From Candidatus Methylomicrobium oryzae (GTDB taxonomy: Bacteria > Pseudomonadota > Gammaproteobacteria > Methylococcales > Methylomonadaceae): a stretch of 64,000 nt of DNA. Of this stretch, positions 54,912 to 62,660 are shown piece after piece (position 1 is the stretch's first letter; every line of letters begins with the position of its first letter). The position numbers were made by a program, and so were the translations under genes. Below the pieces are notes generated by a model. That model made no database searches, was not told where the DNA came from, and saw only the letters and a program-made list of their open reading frames with translations. Location of the stretch: positions 124,001 through 188,000 of the forward strand of contig NZ_JAERVK010000002.1 of NCBI RefSeq assembly GCF_016745425.1, given 5' to 3'.

Positions 54912-55571
54912 ATGGCTCTTAGAATCAATGATGAAGCGCCGAATTTCACGGCCAAAACGACACAGGGTACGATCAATTTTCACGAATGGATCGGCGACAG
55001 TTGGGTAATCCTTTTTTCGCATCCGAAAGACTTTACGCCCGTCTGCACGACCGAGCTCGGCTACATGGCGAAGCTGGAGCCCGAGTTTCGCAAACGCAAC
55101 TGCAAAATCATCGGCCTGAGCATCGATCCGGTCGAAAGCCACACGGCATGGTGCAAGGATATCGAGGAAACTCAAGGCTGCGCGGTCAATTATCCGATTA
55201 TCGCCGACGACGAGCTGAAGGTTGCCAAACTTTACAACATGCTGCCCGCCGACGAGCCGGGCACATCGGAAGGCAGAACTGCCGCCACCAACGCGACGGT
55301 GCGCACCGTCTTCATCATCGGCCCGGACAAAAGAATCAAGCTGATGCTGACCTATCCGATGGCGACCGGCCGCAATTTCGACGAAATTTTGCGGGTATTG
55401 GACTCTATGCAATTGACTGCGAAACATAAGGTGGCAACGCCGGTCAACTGGAAGAGCGGCGAAGACGTGATCATCTCCCCGGCCGTATCCGACGAGGAGG
55501 CGAAGGCGATGTTTCCCCAAGGCTGGAAGACGCTGAAACCTTATCTGCGCGTTGCCCATCCCCCCAAGTGA
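54912..55571 (+). CDS. 1-Cys peroxiredoxin (Prx6/AhpC-TSA type)
   Basis: The 219-residue protein has the peroxidatic Cys in DFTPVCTTELGYM and conserved Arg downstream. The C-terminal 1-Cys extension is typical of Prx6-type enzymes. It has further Cys in KRNCKII, TAWCKD and GCAV. It reduces hydroperoxides. The start at 54912 has a GGAGG site; the 14-codon extension lacks one. Upstream 54749-54911 holds no other gene. Confidence 0.93.
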   Translation: MALRINDEAPNFTAKTTQGTINFHEWIGDSWVILFSHPKDFTPVCTTELGYMAKLEPEFRKRNCKIIGLSIDPVESHTAWCKDIEETQGCAVNYPIIADDELKVAKLYNMLPADEPGTSEGRTAATNATVRTVFIIGPDKRIKLMLTYPMATGRNFDEILRVLDSMQLTAKHKVATPVNWKSGEDVIISPAVSDEEAKAMFPQGWKTLKPYLRVAHPPK

Positions 55572-55607
55572 GAGGCCGTCCTTGCGCAGTAATGGGCCCG
55601 CCGGGTT

Positions 55608-55967
55608 TTATGAACCCGGCAGGTCTTCAGCCGAAAAAGCGGGTGGAATGAGATCCGGCGGAGACCGGTAAGCCGGCATTTCGATCGCGACAACCTCGGT
55701 TCCCTGCATAATGCAGACATCTTGGTAACGGTCTTTGCCTGTGGCCGAGAACTCGAACGTAAAACGTCTCAGGATGCGGAGTTTTCCCGCCTTGGTCCGT
55801 TCCAGGCCGAAGCGGCTCAAGGCGACATAATCGTCCAGCATTTGCACCTCGCACAATCGGCATTGACGCCGGGTTGCCGCCAAAGCGGCTTCTTTGACTT
55901 GCTGGGCATGGCGCCAATACAGATACGCTGCGATCAGTAACGCAATCAGCACGGTGTCGGTGGGCAT
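55608..55967 (-). CDS. DUF3301 family protein
   Basis: The 119-residue protein has an N-terminal membrane helix (TDTVLIALLIAAYLYW) followed by a Cys pair (CRLCEVQML) and the family-typical LDDYVALSRFGLERTKAGKL and RRFTFEFSATGKDRYQD. DUF3301 has unknown function. It is convergent with the peroxiredoxin gene and divergent from the GFA gene. Confidence 0.85.
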   Translation of the reverse strand: MPTDTVLIALLIAAYLYWRHAQQVKEAALAATRRQCRLCEVQMLDDYVALSRFGLERTKAGKLRILRRFTFEFSATGKDRYQDVCIMQGTEVVAIEMPAYRSPPDLIPPAFSAEDLPGS

Positions 55968-56052
55968 CGGTTCGGGTAAACGGGGTGAAATTTGTTATTA
56001 GTCTGCCAATTGTACTAAGATTGCCGGAAATCCGATAAACAAAGGGTGATCG

Positions 56053-56475
56053 ATGAAATTTCCGATAACCGGCGGCTGTCTGTGCGGCACCGTGCGCTAT
56101 GAGATCGGCGCGAAACCGGTGCGGATGGTGAATTGCCACTGCAGGACCTGCCAGAAATCGTCCGGCTCGCCTTACATGGCGCTGCTGTTCGTGCCGGCTT
56201 CGGCGTTGAAGGTGAACGGAAATTATCGGGAATTTCCGACTGCCGCGGCGAGCGGCAATACGGTTTACCGGGCTTTTTGCCCGCAGTGCGGAACGCCCCT
56301 GTTCGGACGCAACAGCGCCTTTACCCAACTCCGGCCGGTCGCGGCGATGTCCCTCGACGACCCCGGTCTTTACCGTCCCGAGCTGGATATGTGGGTTGCC
56401 GATGCTCAATCCTGGGATTCAATGAATCCCGACTTACCCAAATACCCCGGCAATTTCTGGCAAACTGCAGATTGA
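56053..56475 (+). CDS. GFA family (glutathione-dependent formaldehyde-activating-like) protein
   Basis: The 140-residue protein has the GFA zinc-binding pattern: GGCLCGTVRYEI, NCHCRTCQKSSG and FCPQCGTPLF supply the conserved Cys residues. Members are CENP-V/GFA-fold zinc proteins; formaldehyde activation is shown for only part of the family, and in a possible C1-using host that link is speculative. The stop codon lies at the edge of repeat copy D. Confidence 0.9.
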   Translation: MKFPITGGCLCGTVRYEIGAKPVRMVNCHCRTCQKSSGSPYMALLFVPASALKVNGNYREFPTAAASGNTVYRAFCPQCGTPLFGRNSAFTQLRPVAAMSLDDPGLYRPELDMWVADAQSWDSMNPDLPKYPGNFWQTAD

Positions 56476-56629
56476 ATGCGAATTAAGCGCTGCATCGGCC
56501 AACTATTTGCAGAGCAAATCCCCCCTGCCCCCCTTTTTCAAAGGGGGGATGTCTCCAGCGTACTCGCTCTCTTTTCAAAAAGGGGATAGCCGTTTTGGTC
56601 AAAGGGGGAATGGCGTTTTGGCCATTGTT
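56474..56629 (+). repeat. Dispersed repeat family 3, copy D
   Basis: Begins on the GFA gene's stop codon with AATGCGAATTAAGCGCTGCA and matches copy C (50487-50618) in inverted orientation, with an internal insertion of extra hairpin sequence. Both copies lie immediately behind a stop codon in the same direction as that gene. Confidence 0.85.
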
Positions 56630-56639
56630 GAAGCGACGC

Positions 56640-56700
56640 CTGCCCTCGCCCCTTTGACAATGCCGCTTTCCCTCCCTTTGAAAAAAAGGGGAGCCGGAGT
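56640..56700 (+). repeat. Partial family 2-type unit
   Basis: A partial unit (TTTGACAATGCCGCTTTCCC, then CCTTTGAAAAAAAGGGG) resembles the start of copy F that follows, giving a cluster of three hairpin units in a row between 56474 and 56826. Confidence 0.6.
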
Positions 56701-56717
56701 ATTAACTACGTCGACAA

Positions 56718-56826
56718 AATAACGTTTGACAATGCCGCTTCCACCCCCTTTGAAAAAGGGGGGCAGGGGGGATTTTAAATTAGACTGCTTTCACAGCATA
56801 ACAGCCTTTAGCTCTTAACCCGTATT
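56718..56826 (-). repeat. Dispersed repeat family 2, copy F
   Basis: Inverted partner of copy E (50197-50303); ends 12 bp before the carboxylesterase start, so it could lie in that gene's leader and affect its expression. Confidence 0.85.
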
Positions 56827-56837
56827 CGAGAACCCGC

Positions 56838-57503
56838 ATGAACCCACTCAGTATCGTCGAAATCGAGCCCCGGGCGGAGCACCGCCATTCGATCATCTGG
56901 CTGCACGGCCTGGGGGCCGACGGGCACGATTTCGAATCGATCGTGCCCGAGCTCAGGCTTCAGGCCGAGCCGCACATTCATTTCGTTTTCCCCGACGCCC
57001 CGTTTCGCCCGATCACGATCAACGGCGGCATGACCATGCGCGCCTGGTTCGACATTCTCGAACTCTCGCGCAACCTTAGGGTGGATATTGCCGGCCTCTA
57101 TGATTCCTGCCGATTGATCGAGCAGCTGATCGAGGCCGAAATCGCCCGGGGCATTCCGTCCGAACAGATCCTGCTGGCCGGCTTTTCCCAGGGCGGCGCG
57201 GTCGCTTTACAGGCCGGCCTGAGCTATTCCCGGAGGCTGGCCGGCATCGTGGCGCTCTCGACCTTTCTGCCGACGCTGGCGCAGTTGGAGTCCGAACGCT
57301 CAGCCGCCAATCAGGATCTGCCGATCTTCATCGGGCACGGCATCCTCGACTCGGTCGTCGCGGTCGAATACGGCAAACAAACCAGCGACCGGCTACAAGC
57401 ATGGGGCTATCCGGCCGAATGGCACGATTACATGATGGACCATTCGGTCTGTCGGGAAGAAATCGAACGGATCGCCGGCTTCATCAATGGCATCTTTCGT
57501 TAG
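56838..57503 (+). CDS. Alpha/beta-hydrolase, carboxylesterase/phospholipase (YpfH/EstB-type)
   Basis: The 221-residue hydrolase has the oxyanion region HSIIWLHGLGADGHDF, the nucleophile elbow LAGFSQGGAVAL (Ser) and the catalytic Asp (GHGILDSVVAVEYG) and His (MMDHSVCREE). Length and motifs match the Abhydrolase_2 carboxylesterase family. The natural substrate is unknown. It sits between repeat clusters with no operon partner. Confidence 0.92.
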   Translation: MNPLSIVEIEPRAEHRHSIIWLHGLGADGHDFESIVPELRLQAEPHIHFVFPDAPFRPITINGGMTMRAWFDILELSRNLRVDIAGLYDSCRLIEQLIEAEIARGIPSEQILLAGFSQGGAVALQAGLSYSRRLAGIVALSTFLPTLAQLESERSAANQDLPIFIGHGILDSVVAVEYGKQTSDRLQAWGYPAEWHDYMMDHSVCREEIERIAGFINGIFR

Positions 57504-57534
57504 ATCGCTTGAATCTGCCTTCGGGCAGGCCTGC

Positions 57535-57718
57535 TGCGCTTAGGATTTCGTCAAAAACAACTTCCCCCTTTGAAAAAGGGGGATTGAGGGGGATTTGTTT
57601 GATAAATCTCCCCCGCCCCTCGGCAATATAGCTCCTGCAGTCGTCTTTTTCAAAGAGGGGAGTGAAGTCTCTGCTTTTTAAAACAATCACCATTCGGGAA
57701 GCTATCTTCTACCAGATC
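57535..57718 (-). repeat. Dispersed repeat family 1, copy B
   Basis: Inverted partner of copy A (44191-44448). Lacks the 73-bp insertion of copy A and has a single CTGCA at the junction (57635-57639). Lies between the carboxylesterase and gap genes. Confidence 0.85.
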
Positions 57719-57942
57719 ATTAGCGTTCTTTCTATCATTACAAAGGCACTGTAAAAAACCGTCACCGTTTTGCCTCCTGGGCCTATAAATTTCCTCGAAG
57801 CCCTGCAACGCAGGGAAAGATTTTTTCCCTCCGTGTCAATAGACGAATACCCCCCGTTTTTGGTATAGTGAATGGATTTAGGGTTGTTCTATAACCCCTC
57901 ATCTTGGTTGGTTTTTCATACTCATCACTCTGGAGAGACTCA

Positions 57943-58956
57943 ATGGCAATTAAAATTGCAATCAACGGTTATGGCCGAATCGGCCGCAATGTGATTCGCG
58001 CCCTCTACGAATCAGGCCGCACCAACGAAATCAAAGTCGTCGCCATCAACGACCTGGGCGACAGCAAAACCAACGCGCATCTGACCCAGTATGACACCGT
58101 ACACGGTAAATTTCCTTTCGACGTGAGCGTCGACGGCGACTACATCGTAATCAACGGCGACCGGATCCGAGTCCTCTCCGAGCGCGATCCTTCTAAGCTG
58201 CCTTGGGGCGAACTGGATATCGACGTCGTGCACGAATGCACCGGGTTGTTTACCAGCAAGGCGAAAGCCTCCGCGCATATTACCGCCGGCGCGAAAAAAG
58301 TGATCATCTCCGCACCGGGCGGCAACGATGTCGATGCGACAATCGTTTACGGCGTCAACCACGATACCCTGAAAGCCTCCGACACGGTCATTTCGAACGC
58401 CTCCTGCACCACCAACTGCTTGGCGCCGCTGGTCAAGCCGCTGCACGATGCGATCGGTATCGAACACGGTCTGATGACCACGATCCACTCATATACCAAC
58501 GACCAAGTGTTGACCGATGTTTATCACAGCGACCTGCGCCGCGCGCGTTCCGCCACCCAATCGATGATCCCGACCAAGACCGGCGCTGCCGCTGCAGTAG
58601 GTCTGGTACTGCCTGAGCTGAAAGGCAAACTGGACGGTTTCGCGATGCGCGTTCCGACCATCAACGTTTCGGTCGTCGACCTGGTGTTCAAGGCGAAGCG
58701 TCCTACCAGCAAAGAAGAAATCACTTCGATTCTGACTGCCGCTTCCGAAGGCCCGCTGAAAGGCATTCTGGCGATCAATGACCTGCCGCTGGTTTCGAGC
58801 GACTTCAACCACAATCCGGCTTCTTCGATCTTCGAAGCGCCTTCCACTTACGTGGTCGACGGCGATTTCGTGAAGGTTCTGTCCTGGTACGACAACGAAT
58901 GGGGCTTCTCGAACCGGATGCTGGATACCACCGTTGCCTTAGTCAACGCTAAATAA
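57943..58956 (+). CDS. gap: Type I glyceraldehyde-3-phosphate dehydrogenase
   Basis: The 337-residue enzyme starts [20 protein letters not shown] after GGAGA. The cofactor Asp is in [11 protein letters not shown], the catalytic Cys in [12 protein letters not shown], and the catalytic His in TIHSYTND. It oxidises G3P to 1,3-BPG; the Asp at the end of the second strand fits NAD use. It is followed by pyk after 15 bp, forming a glycolytic pair. A TATAGT at 57864-57869 is a possible -10 but lacks a clear -35. Confidence 0.95.
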   Translation: MAIKIAINGYGRIGRNVIRALYESGRTNEIKVVAINDLGDSKTNAHLTQYDTVHGKFPFDVSVDGDYIVINGDRIRVLSERDPSKLPWGELDIDVVHECTGLFTSKAKASAHITAGAKKVIISAPGGNDVDATIVYGVNHDTLKASDTVISNASCTTNCLAPLVKPLHDAIGIEHGLMTTIHSYTNDQVLTDVYHSDLRRARSATQSMIPTKTGAAAAVGLVLPELKGKLDGFAMRVPTINVSVVDLVFKAKRPTSKEEITSILTAASEGPLKGILAINDLPLVSSDFNHNPASSIFEAPSTYVVDGDFVKVLSWYDNEWGFSNRMLDTTVALVNAK

Positions 58957-58971
58957 GCGATTTATCATCGA

Positions 58972-60417
58972 ATGTTAAGACGAACCAAAATTTTAGCGAC
59001 CCTGGGTCCGGCTACCGATAAACCCGGCGTGCTGGAAGGGTTATTCGAAGCCGGCATCGATGTGGTCCGGATGAACTTCTCGCACGGTTCCGCGGAAGAT
59101 CATATCAACCGCGCGGAGCGGGTCCGGGAGCTCAGCAGGAAGACCGGCCGCCGCGTCGGCATTCTCGGCGACTTGCAAGGCCCCAAGATTCGAATCGAAC
59201 GCTTCAAAGACACCAAGGTCATCCTGAACGAAAGCCAGGACTTTGCGCTGGATATCAACATCGGCAAGCTGGACGGCGACGAAACGCAGGTCGGGATCAG
59301 CTACGAGCCGTTGCCGCGGGAAGTCAAACCCGGCAGCCGGCTTCTGCTGGATGACGGCCGCATCGTGCTGGACGTGGTGAACGTCGAACCGAATTTGCGG
59401 ATCAACTGCAAAGTCGTCGTCGGCGGTTACCTATCCAACAACAAAGGCATCAACCTGCTCGGCGGCGGCCTGTCGGCTGCGGCCTTGACGGAAAAGGACA
59501 AGGAAGACATCAAGACGATCGCGAAAATCGGCTGCGATTTCGTCGCGGTGTCGTTCCCGCGTTGCGCGGCCGACCTGAACGAAGCGCGCGGACTGCTCGA
59601 AGCCGCAGGCTGCTATGCCAACATTGTCGCCAAGGTCGAACGCGCCGAAGCGCTGGACGTCATGGATGAGATCATTCTGGCCTCCGACGTGATCATGGTC
59701 GCCCGCGGCGACCTCGGCGTCGAAATCGGCGATGCGAATCTGCCGGCGGTACAGAAAAAGCTGATCAAACGTTCCCGCGAACTGAACCGGGTCGTGATCA
59801 CTGCGACGCAGATGATGGAATCGATGATCGACAACCCGATTCCGACCCGCGCGGAAGTGTTGGACGTCGCAAACGCGGTGTTCGACGGCACCGACGCGAT
59901 CATGCTGTCTGCGGAAACCGCTTCCGGCAAATACCCGGTCAAGGCGGTCGAAGCGATGCACCGGATCTGCATCGAGGCTGAAAAGCAGCCGAGCATGCTG
60001 AGATCGGAACACGTCCCGAACGTCAATTTCGAACGCGACGATGAAGCGATCGCGCGGTCGGCGATGTACATGGCGAACCATACCGAAATCAAAGGCATCG
60101 TCGCGTTGACCGAATCGGGCGCGACGCCGCTGTGGATGTCGCGGATCAGTTCCGGACTGCCGATCTTCGCGATGAGCCGGCTGGAAAAAACGCTGGGTAA
60201 GGTGACCCTGTATCGCGGCGTCTTCCCGATTTATTTCCCGTTGGAAATGAATATGGATCACGGGGAAGTGAACCGCAATATCGTCAAGGAACTGCGCAAA
60301 TGGAAGCAAGCCAAAGACGGCGACAAGTTCATTATCACCAAAGGCGATCTGAACGGCGTCGAAGGCGGCACCAACACGCTGAAAGTGGTTGTGGTCGGGC
60401 AAGGCCTGACTCCTTAA
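58972..60417 (+). CDS. pyk: Pyruvate kinase
   Basis: The 481-residue enzyme has the substrate and K+ site region [33 protein letters not shown], the catalytic Lys region VAVSFPR, and [13 protein letters not shown] (Mg site). The C-terminal domain ends VVVGQGLTP. It is 15 bp downstream of gap. It makes pyruvate and ATP from PEP. Start ATG at 58972 has no strong ribosome site, suggesting coupling to gap. Confidence 0.96.
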   Translation: MLRRTKILATLGPATDKPGVLEGLFEAGIDVVRMNFSHGSAEDHINRAERVRELSRKTGRRVGILGDLQGPKIRIERFKDTKVILNESQDFALDINIGKLDGDETQVGISYEPLPREVKPGSRLLLDDGRIVLDVVNVEPNLRINCKVVVGGYLSNNKGINLLGGGLSAAALTEKDKEDIKTIAKIGCDFVAVSFPRCAADLNEARGLLEAAGCYANIVAKVERAEALDVMDEIILASDVIMVARGDLGVEIGDANLPAVQKKLIKRSRELNRVVITATQMMESMIDNPIPTRAEVLDVANAVFDGTDAIMLSAETASGKYPVKAVEAMHRICIEAEKQPSMLRSEHVPNVNFERDDEAIARSAMYMANHTEIKGIVALTESGATPLWMSRISSGLPIFAMSRLEKTLGKVTLYRGVFPIYFPLEMNMDHGEVNRNIVKELRKWKQAKDGDKFIITKGDLNGVEGGTNTLKVVVVGQGLTP

Positions 60418-60426
60418 GCGTACTTT

Positions 60427-60449
60427 CGCCTCCGGCTTAACCGGAGGCG
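60427..60449. terminator. Strong GC hairpin between pyk and the convergent protease gene
   Basis: CGCCTCCGG, loop CTTAA and CCGGAGGCG form a perfect 9-bp stem 9 bp after the pyk stop. There is no run of T on either side, so it may be a rho-dependent or processing hairpin rather than a classical terminator. Confidence 0.5.
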
Positions 60450-60541
60450 AGTCCTCTCCCCGCCTTTTCTTCCCAGACTGGCTCAATCGGGCCGAATTCC
60501 CGTCGCCCGTTCCTTCGGGCGGCTCTGCTTGCGGTTTCTGT

Positions 60542-62467
60542 TTACCTGAGCATCGTGATGGTCAATTGATAAGCCCTTCCCGTCGCCAATCCCGCATCGT
60601 GGATCAAGGCGCGCCATTCCCCGACTGCCGGATTCTTTATCTGAACCGCCTCGAAAATCCCCGTATTGATCGAGATGGCGTTTGCGGCCAACGGATCTAT
60701 GCCGGGCGTCAGCTGGTATCTCAAGTACAAGTCGAGGCTATTGTCGACGAAGCTGCCGTTGAACGATGAAGACGGAAAACTTTCCTCACCGTTCAGCGTT
60801 ACCTTTAGCACGCGAATTCCTTTCGGCACCTCGAACCTGTGAAGCACCGCTTCTTTATCCGGAAGCGCTTCGCCGGAATCGCGGGATTCCTGGAAAACCT
60901 CGGTGATTCCATCGCCGACCTGGGAAACCCATCCGCAGCGCTCCGAATTAAAGGCGCTCGGTTTGCCTGCCGCGATTCCGTCCAGTTCATCGACGAGCCG
61001 GATGTGCGCGTCCCGCTCACACTCGGCCAGCATCGCCGCATCGCTTTTCGCGTCGCAGCCTCCCCCAAACCGGTCGCCGCCCGCAACCAGGGCGGCCACA
61101 GTCCCTTCGGGGCAAGCTTTGAGAATCTTTTTCTGTAAGGACGCAGCGAACTTTTCCTGGGCGGCGAGCGTGGATGGAAGCGGGCAGCCGGCTACGGCCG
61201 CGCGCGCTTTATCGATTCTGACTTCGCATTGATTCAGCAACCTCAGATTTTTGAAGAAATAATTTTTTGCCGCGCCGCTGACCGTCTTTTGGCATTCGGC
61301 CAAAGCCTTGCCGGCAATGGGGAGTTCGGCTTCGGCATATTGCACATCGAGCATTCGGGCCACGGCGTCGTTTCCGGCCGCTACAAGGCAGCCGCTGAGT
61401 TGGGCGGGATCGGCCGCATCGGCGCAGGCGCCGCCCAGCTTGGAATTTTCGATCACTTCTGCCGGACAGCGCACCGCGAGTTTATTCGTCCCGAGTGCTG
61501 CCTGCGCTTTATCGACCTTTGCCTGCGCCTTACCCGAAAGGCAATCGGCCAGCACTGTTTTGCCCGACAGCGCGGCATCGATACACTGTTTTTTCGCGTC
61601 GTAAACGATGTTGATATATTTTTTAAGCCGGTTTCGGATGTCGATACGGCACTTGCCGGATTCGTCCAGGGAGCCGGCCAATTTGGAATTGATATAGCTG
61701 CGATTTAGATAGATGTTGGTGCCGAACGAAAAGCTGTCGATGCCGCAATCATCGAACACGCCCGAGGAGACTCCTGCAATGACGCGCCCGATTCCCCGGT
61801 CGATAAACAGCGGCCCTCCCGAATCACCGAAGCAGATATTCGAATCCGTTCTTCCCGCAATTTCCTGATATTTCCAGCAGATATTCGCCGGTTGCGGCAG
61901 GTCGGCATCCGCGCAATTCGCGGTGATGATATTGCCCGTCCGTTTGATTCCGTAATCGTCGGCTGTACCGGATGTCATCCCGAATCCGACGATCCCGCCG
62001 GGCGTACCCGCAGCGGGGGTACCGGCAGTATTGATCGCAGCCGGAGGAATGCCTTGCTCCGGCAAGGCCAGCGTCAGCACCGCAATATCGGAGGCCACGC
62101 CGAATTCGAACGCCGGATGCACATGAACCGCGGAAACCGGATGAATGCCGCTGTTCTGCAGGTATACCCGCAAATCGGTGGCCAGCCTAGGCTCGCAGGC
62201 TTCGGATAGAAATGAATTCAGAAACGGGCGGGCATTTTCGCAGACGCAGTGCGCGGCGGTCAAAAAACTTCGGCAGCCGATCATCGTGCCCGTGCAGATA
62301 CCCGCGTAAGCCGGCGGCGATGCGCCGGGTGCCAGGGAAAGCAGCAGCGCGCCGACCGCAGGTTCGTCCTGGGTTGTCCGGCCGTTCACGATGCTGGGCT
62401 GGGGGACGGCGGCAAACGCCGGCACGGCCGCCGCCAGCAATAGGCAAATGCTGAAGTATCGATTCAT
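60542..62467 (-). CDS. Secreted trypsin-like (S1) serine protease with duplicated Cys-rich module
   Basis: The 641-residue protein has a signal peptide (MNRYFSICLLLAAAVPAFA). The S1 protease domain starts at IVNGR (about 26-30), with His73 (FLTAAHCV), Asp127 (ASDIAVL) and Ser216 (CFGDSGGPLF). After it lies a duplicated Cys-rich unit. Cys 273, 295, 309, 334, 348, 360 and Cys 392, 414, 428, 452, 471, 483 show nearly identical spacing (22-14-25-14-12 and 22-14-24-19-12). A C-terminal beta-rich region (residues 510-641) resembles pre-peptidase or P-domain-like modules. Secretion to the periplasm or outside is inferred. It converges with pyk. Confidence 0.88.
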   Translation of the reverse strand: MNRYFSICLLLAAAVPAFAAVPQPSIVNGRTTQDEPAVGALLLSLAPGASPPAYAGICTGTMIGCRSFLTAAHCVCENARPFLNSFLSEACEPRLATDLRVYLQNSGIHPVSAVHVHPAFEFGVASDIAVLTLALPEQGIPPAAINTAGTPAAGTPGGIVGFGMTSGTADDYGIKRTGNIITANCADADLPQPANICWKYQEIAGRTDSNICFGDSGGPLFIDRGIGRVIAGVSSGVFDDCGIDSFSFGTNIYLNRSYINSKLAGSLDESGKCRIDIRNRLKKYINIVYDAKKQCIDAALSGKTVLADCLSGKAQAKVDKAQAALGTNKLAVRCPAEVIENSKLGGACADAADPAQLSGCLVAAGNDAVARMLDVQYAEAELPIAGKALAECQKTVSGAAKNYFFKNLRLLNQCEVRIDKARAAVAGCPLPSTLAAQEKFAASLQKKILKACPEGTVAALVAGGDRFGGGCDAKSDAAMLAECERDAHIRLVDELDGIAAGKPSAFNSERCGWVSQVGDGITEVFQESRDSGEALPDKEAVLHRFEVPKGIRVLKVTLNGEESFPSSSFNGSFVDNSLDLYLRYQLTPGIDPLAANAISINTGIFEAVQIKNPAVGEWRALIHDAGLATGRAYQLTITMLR

Positions 62468-62660
62468 TACCTTCGTTCCTCTTCAGGAATAGTTTCCATC
62501 CTAAGCAGACAGGGTTTCGATTCCGCTGTGGGGAACTCTCAAAGACACGGCCATGTTATTTTCCACTTCGCAGCATTTCCCTGATCCTGCCATGCGTACA
62601 CAACCGGTGGCACGAGACGGGCCGGAATCCCGAATGCGGGGAATCCGGCGAACGGTCCGG

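Noticed and set aside
50230-56780. CRISPR-like array from repeated C/G hairpins
   Set aside because: Copies are few, irregularly spaced, of different lengths and include no regular spacers or cas genes.
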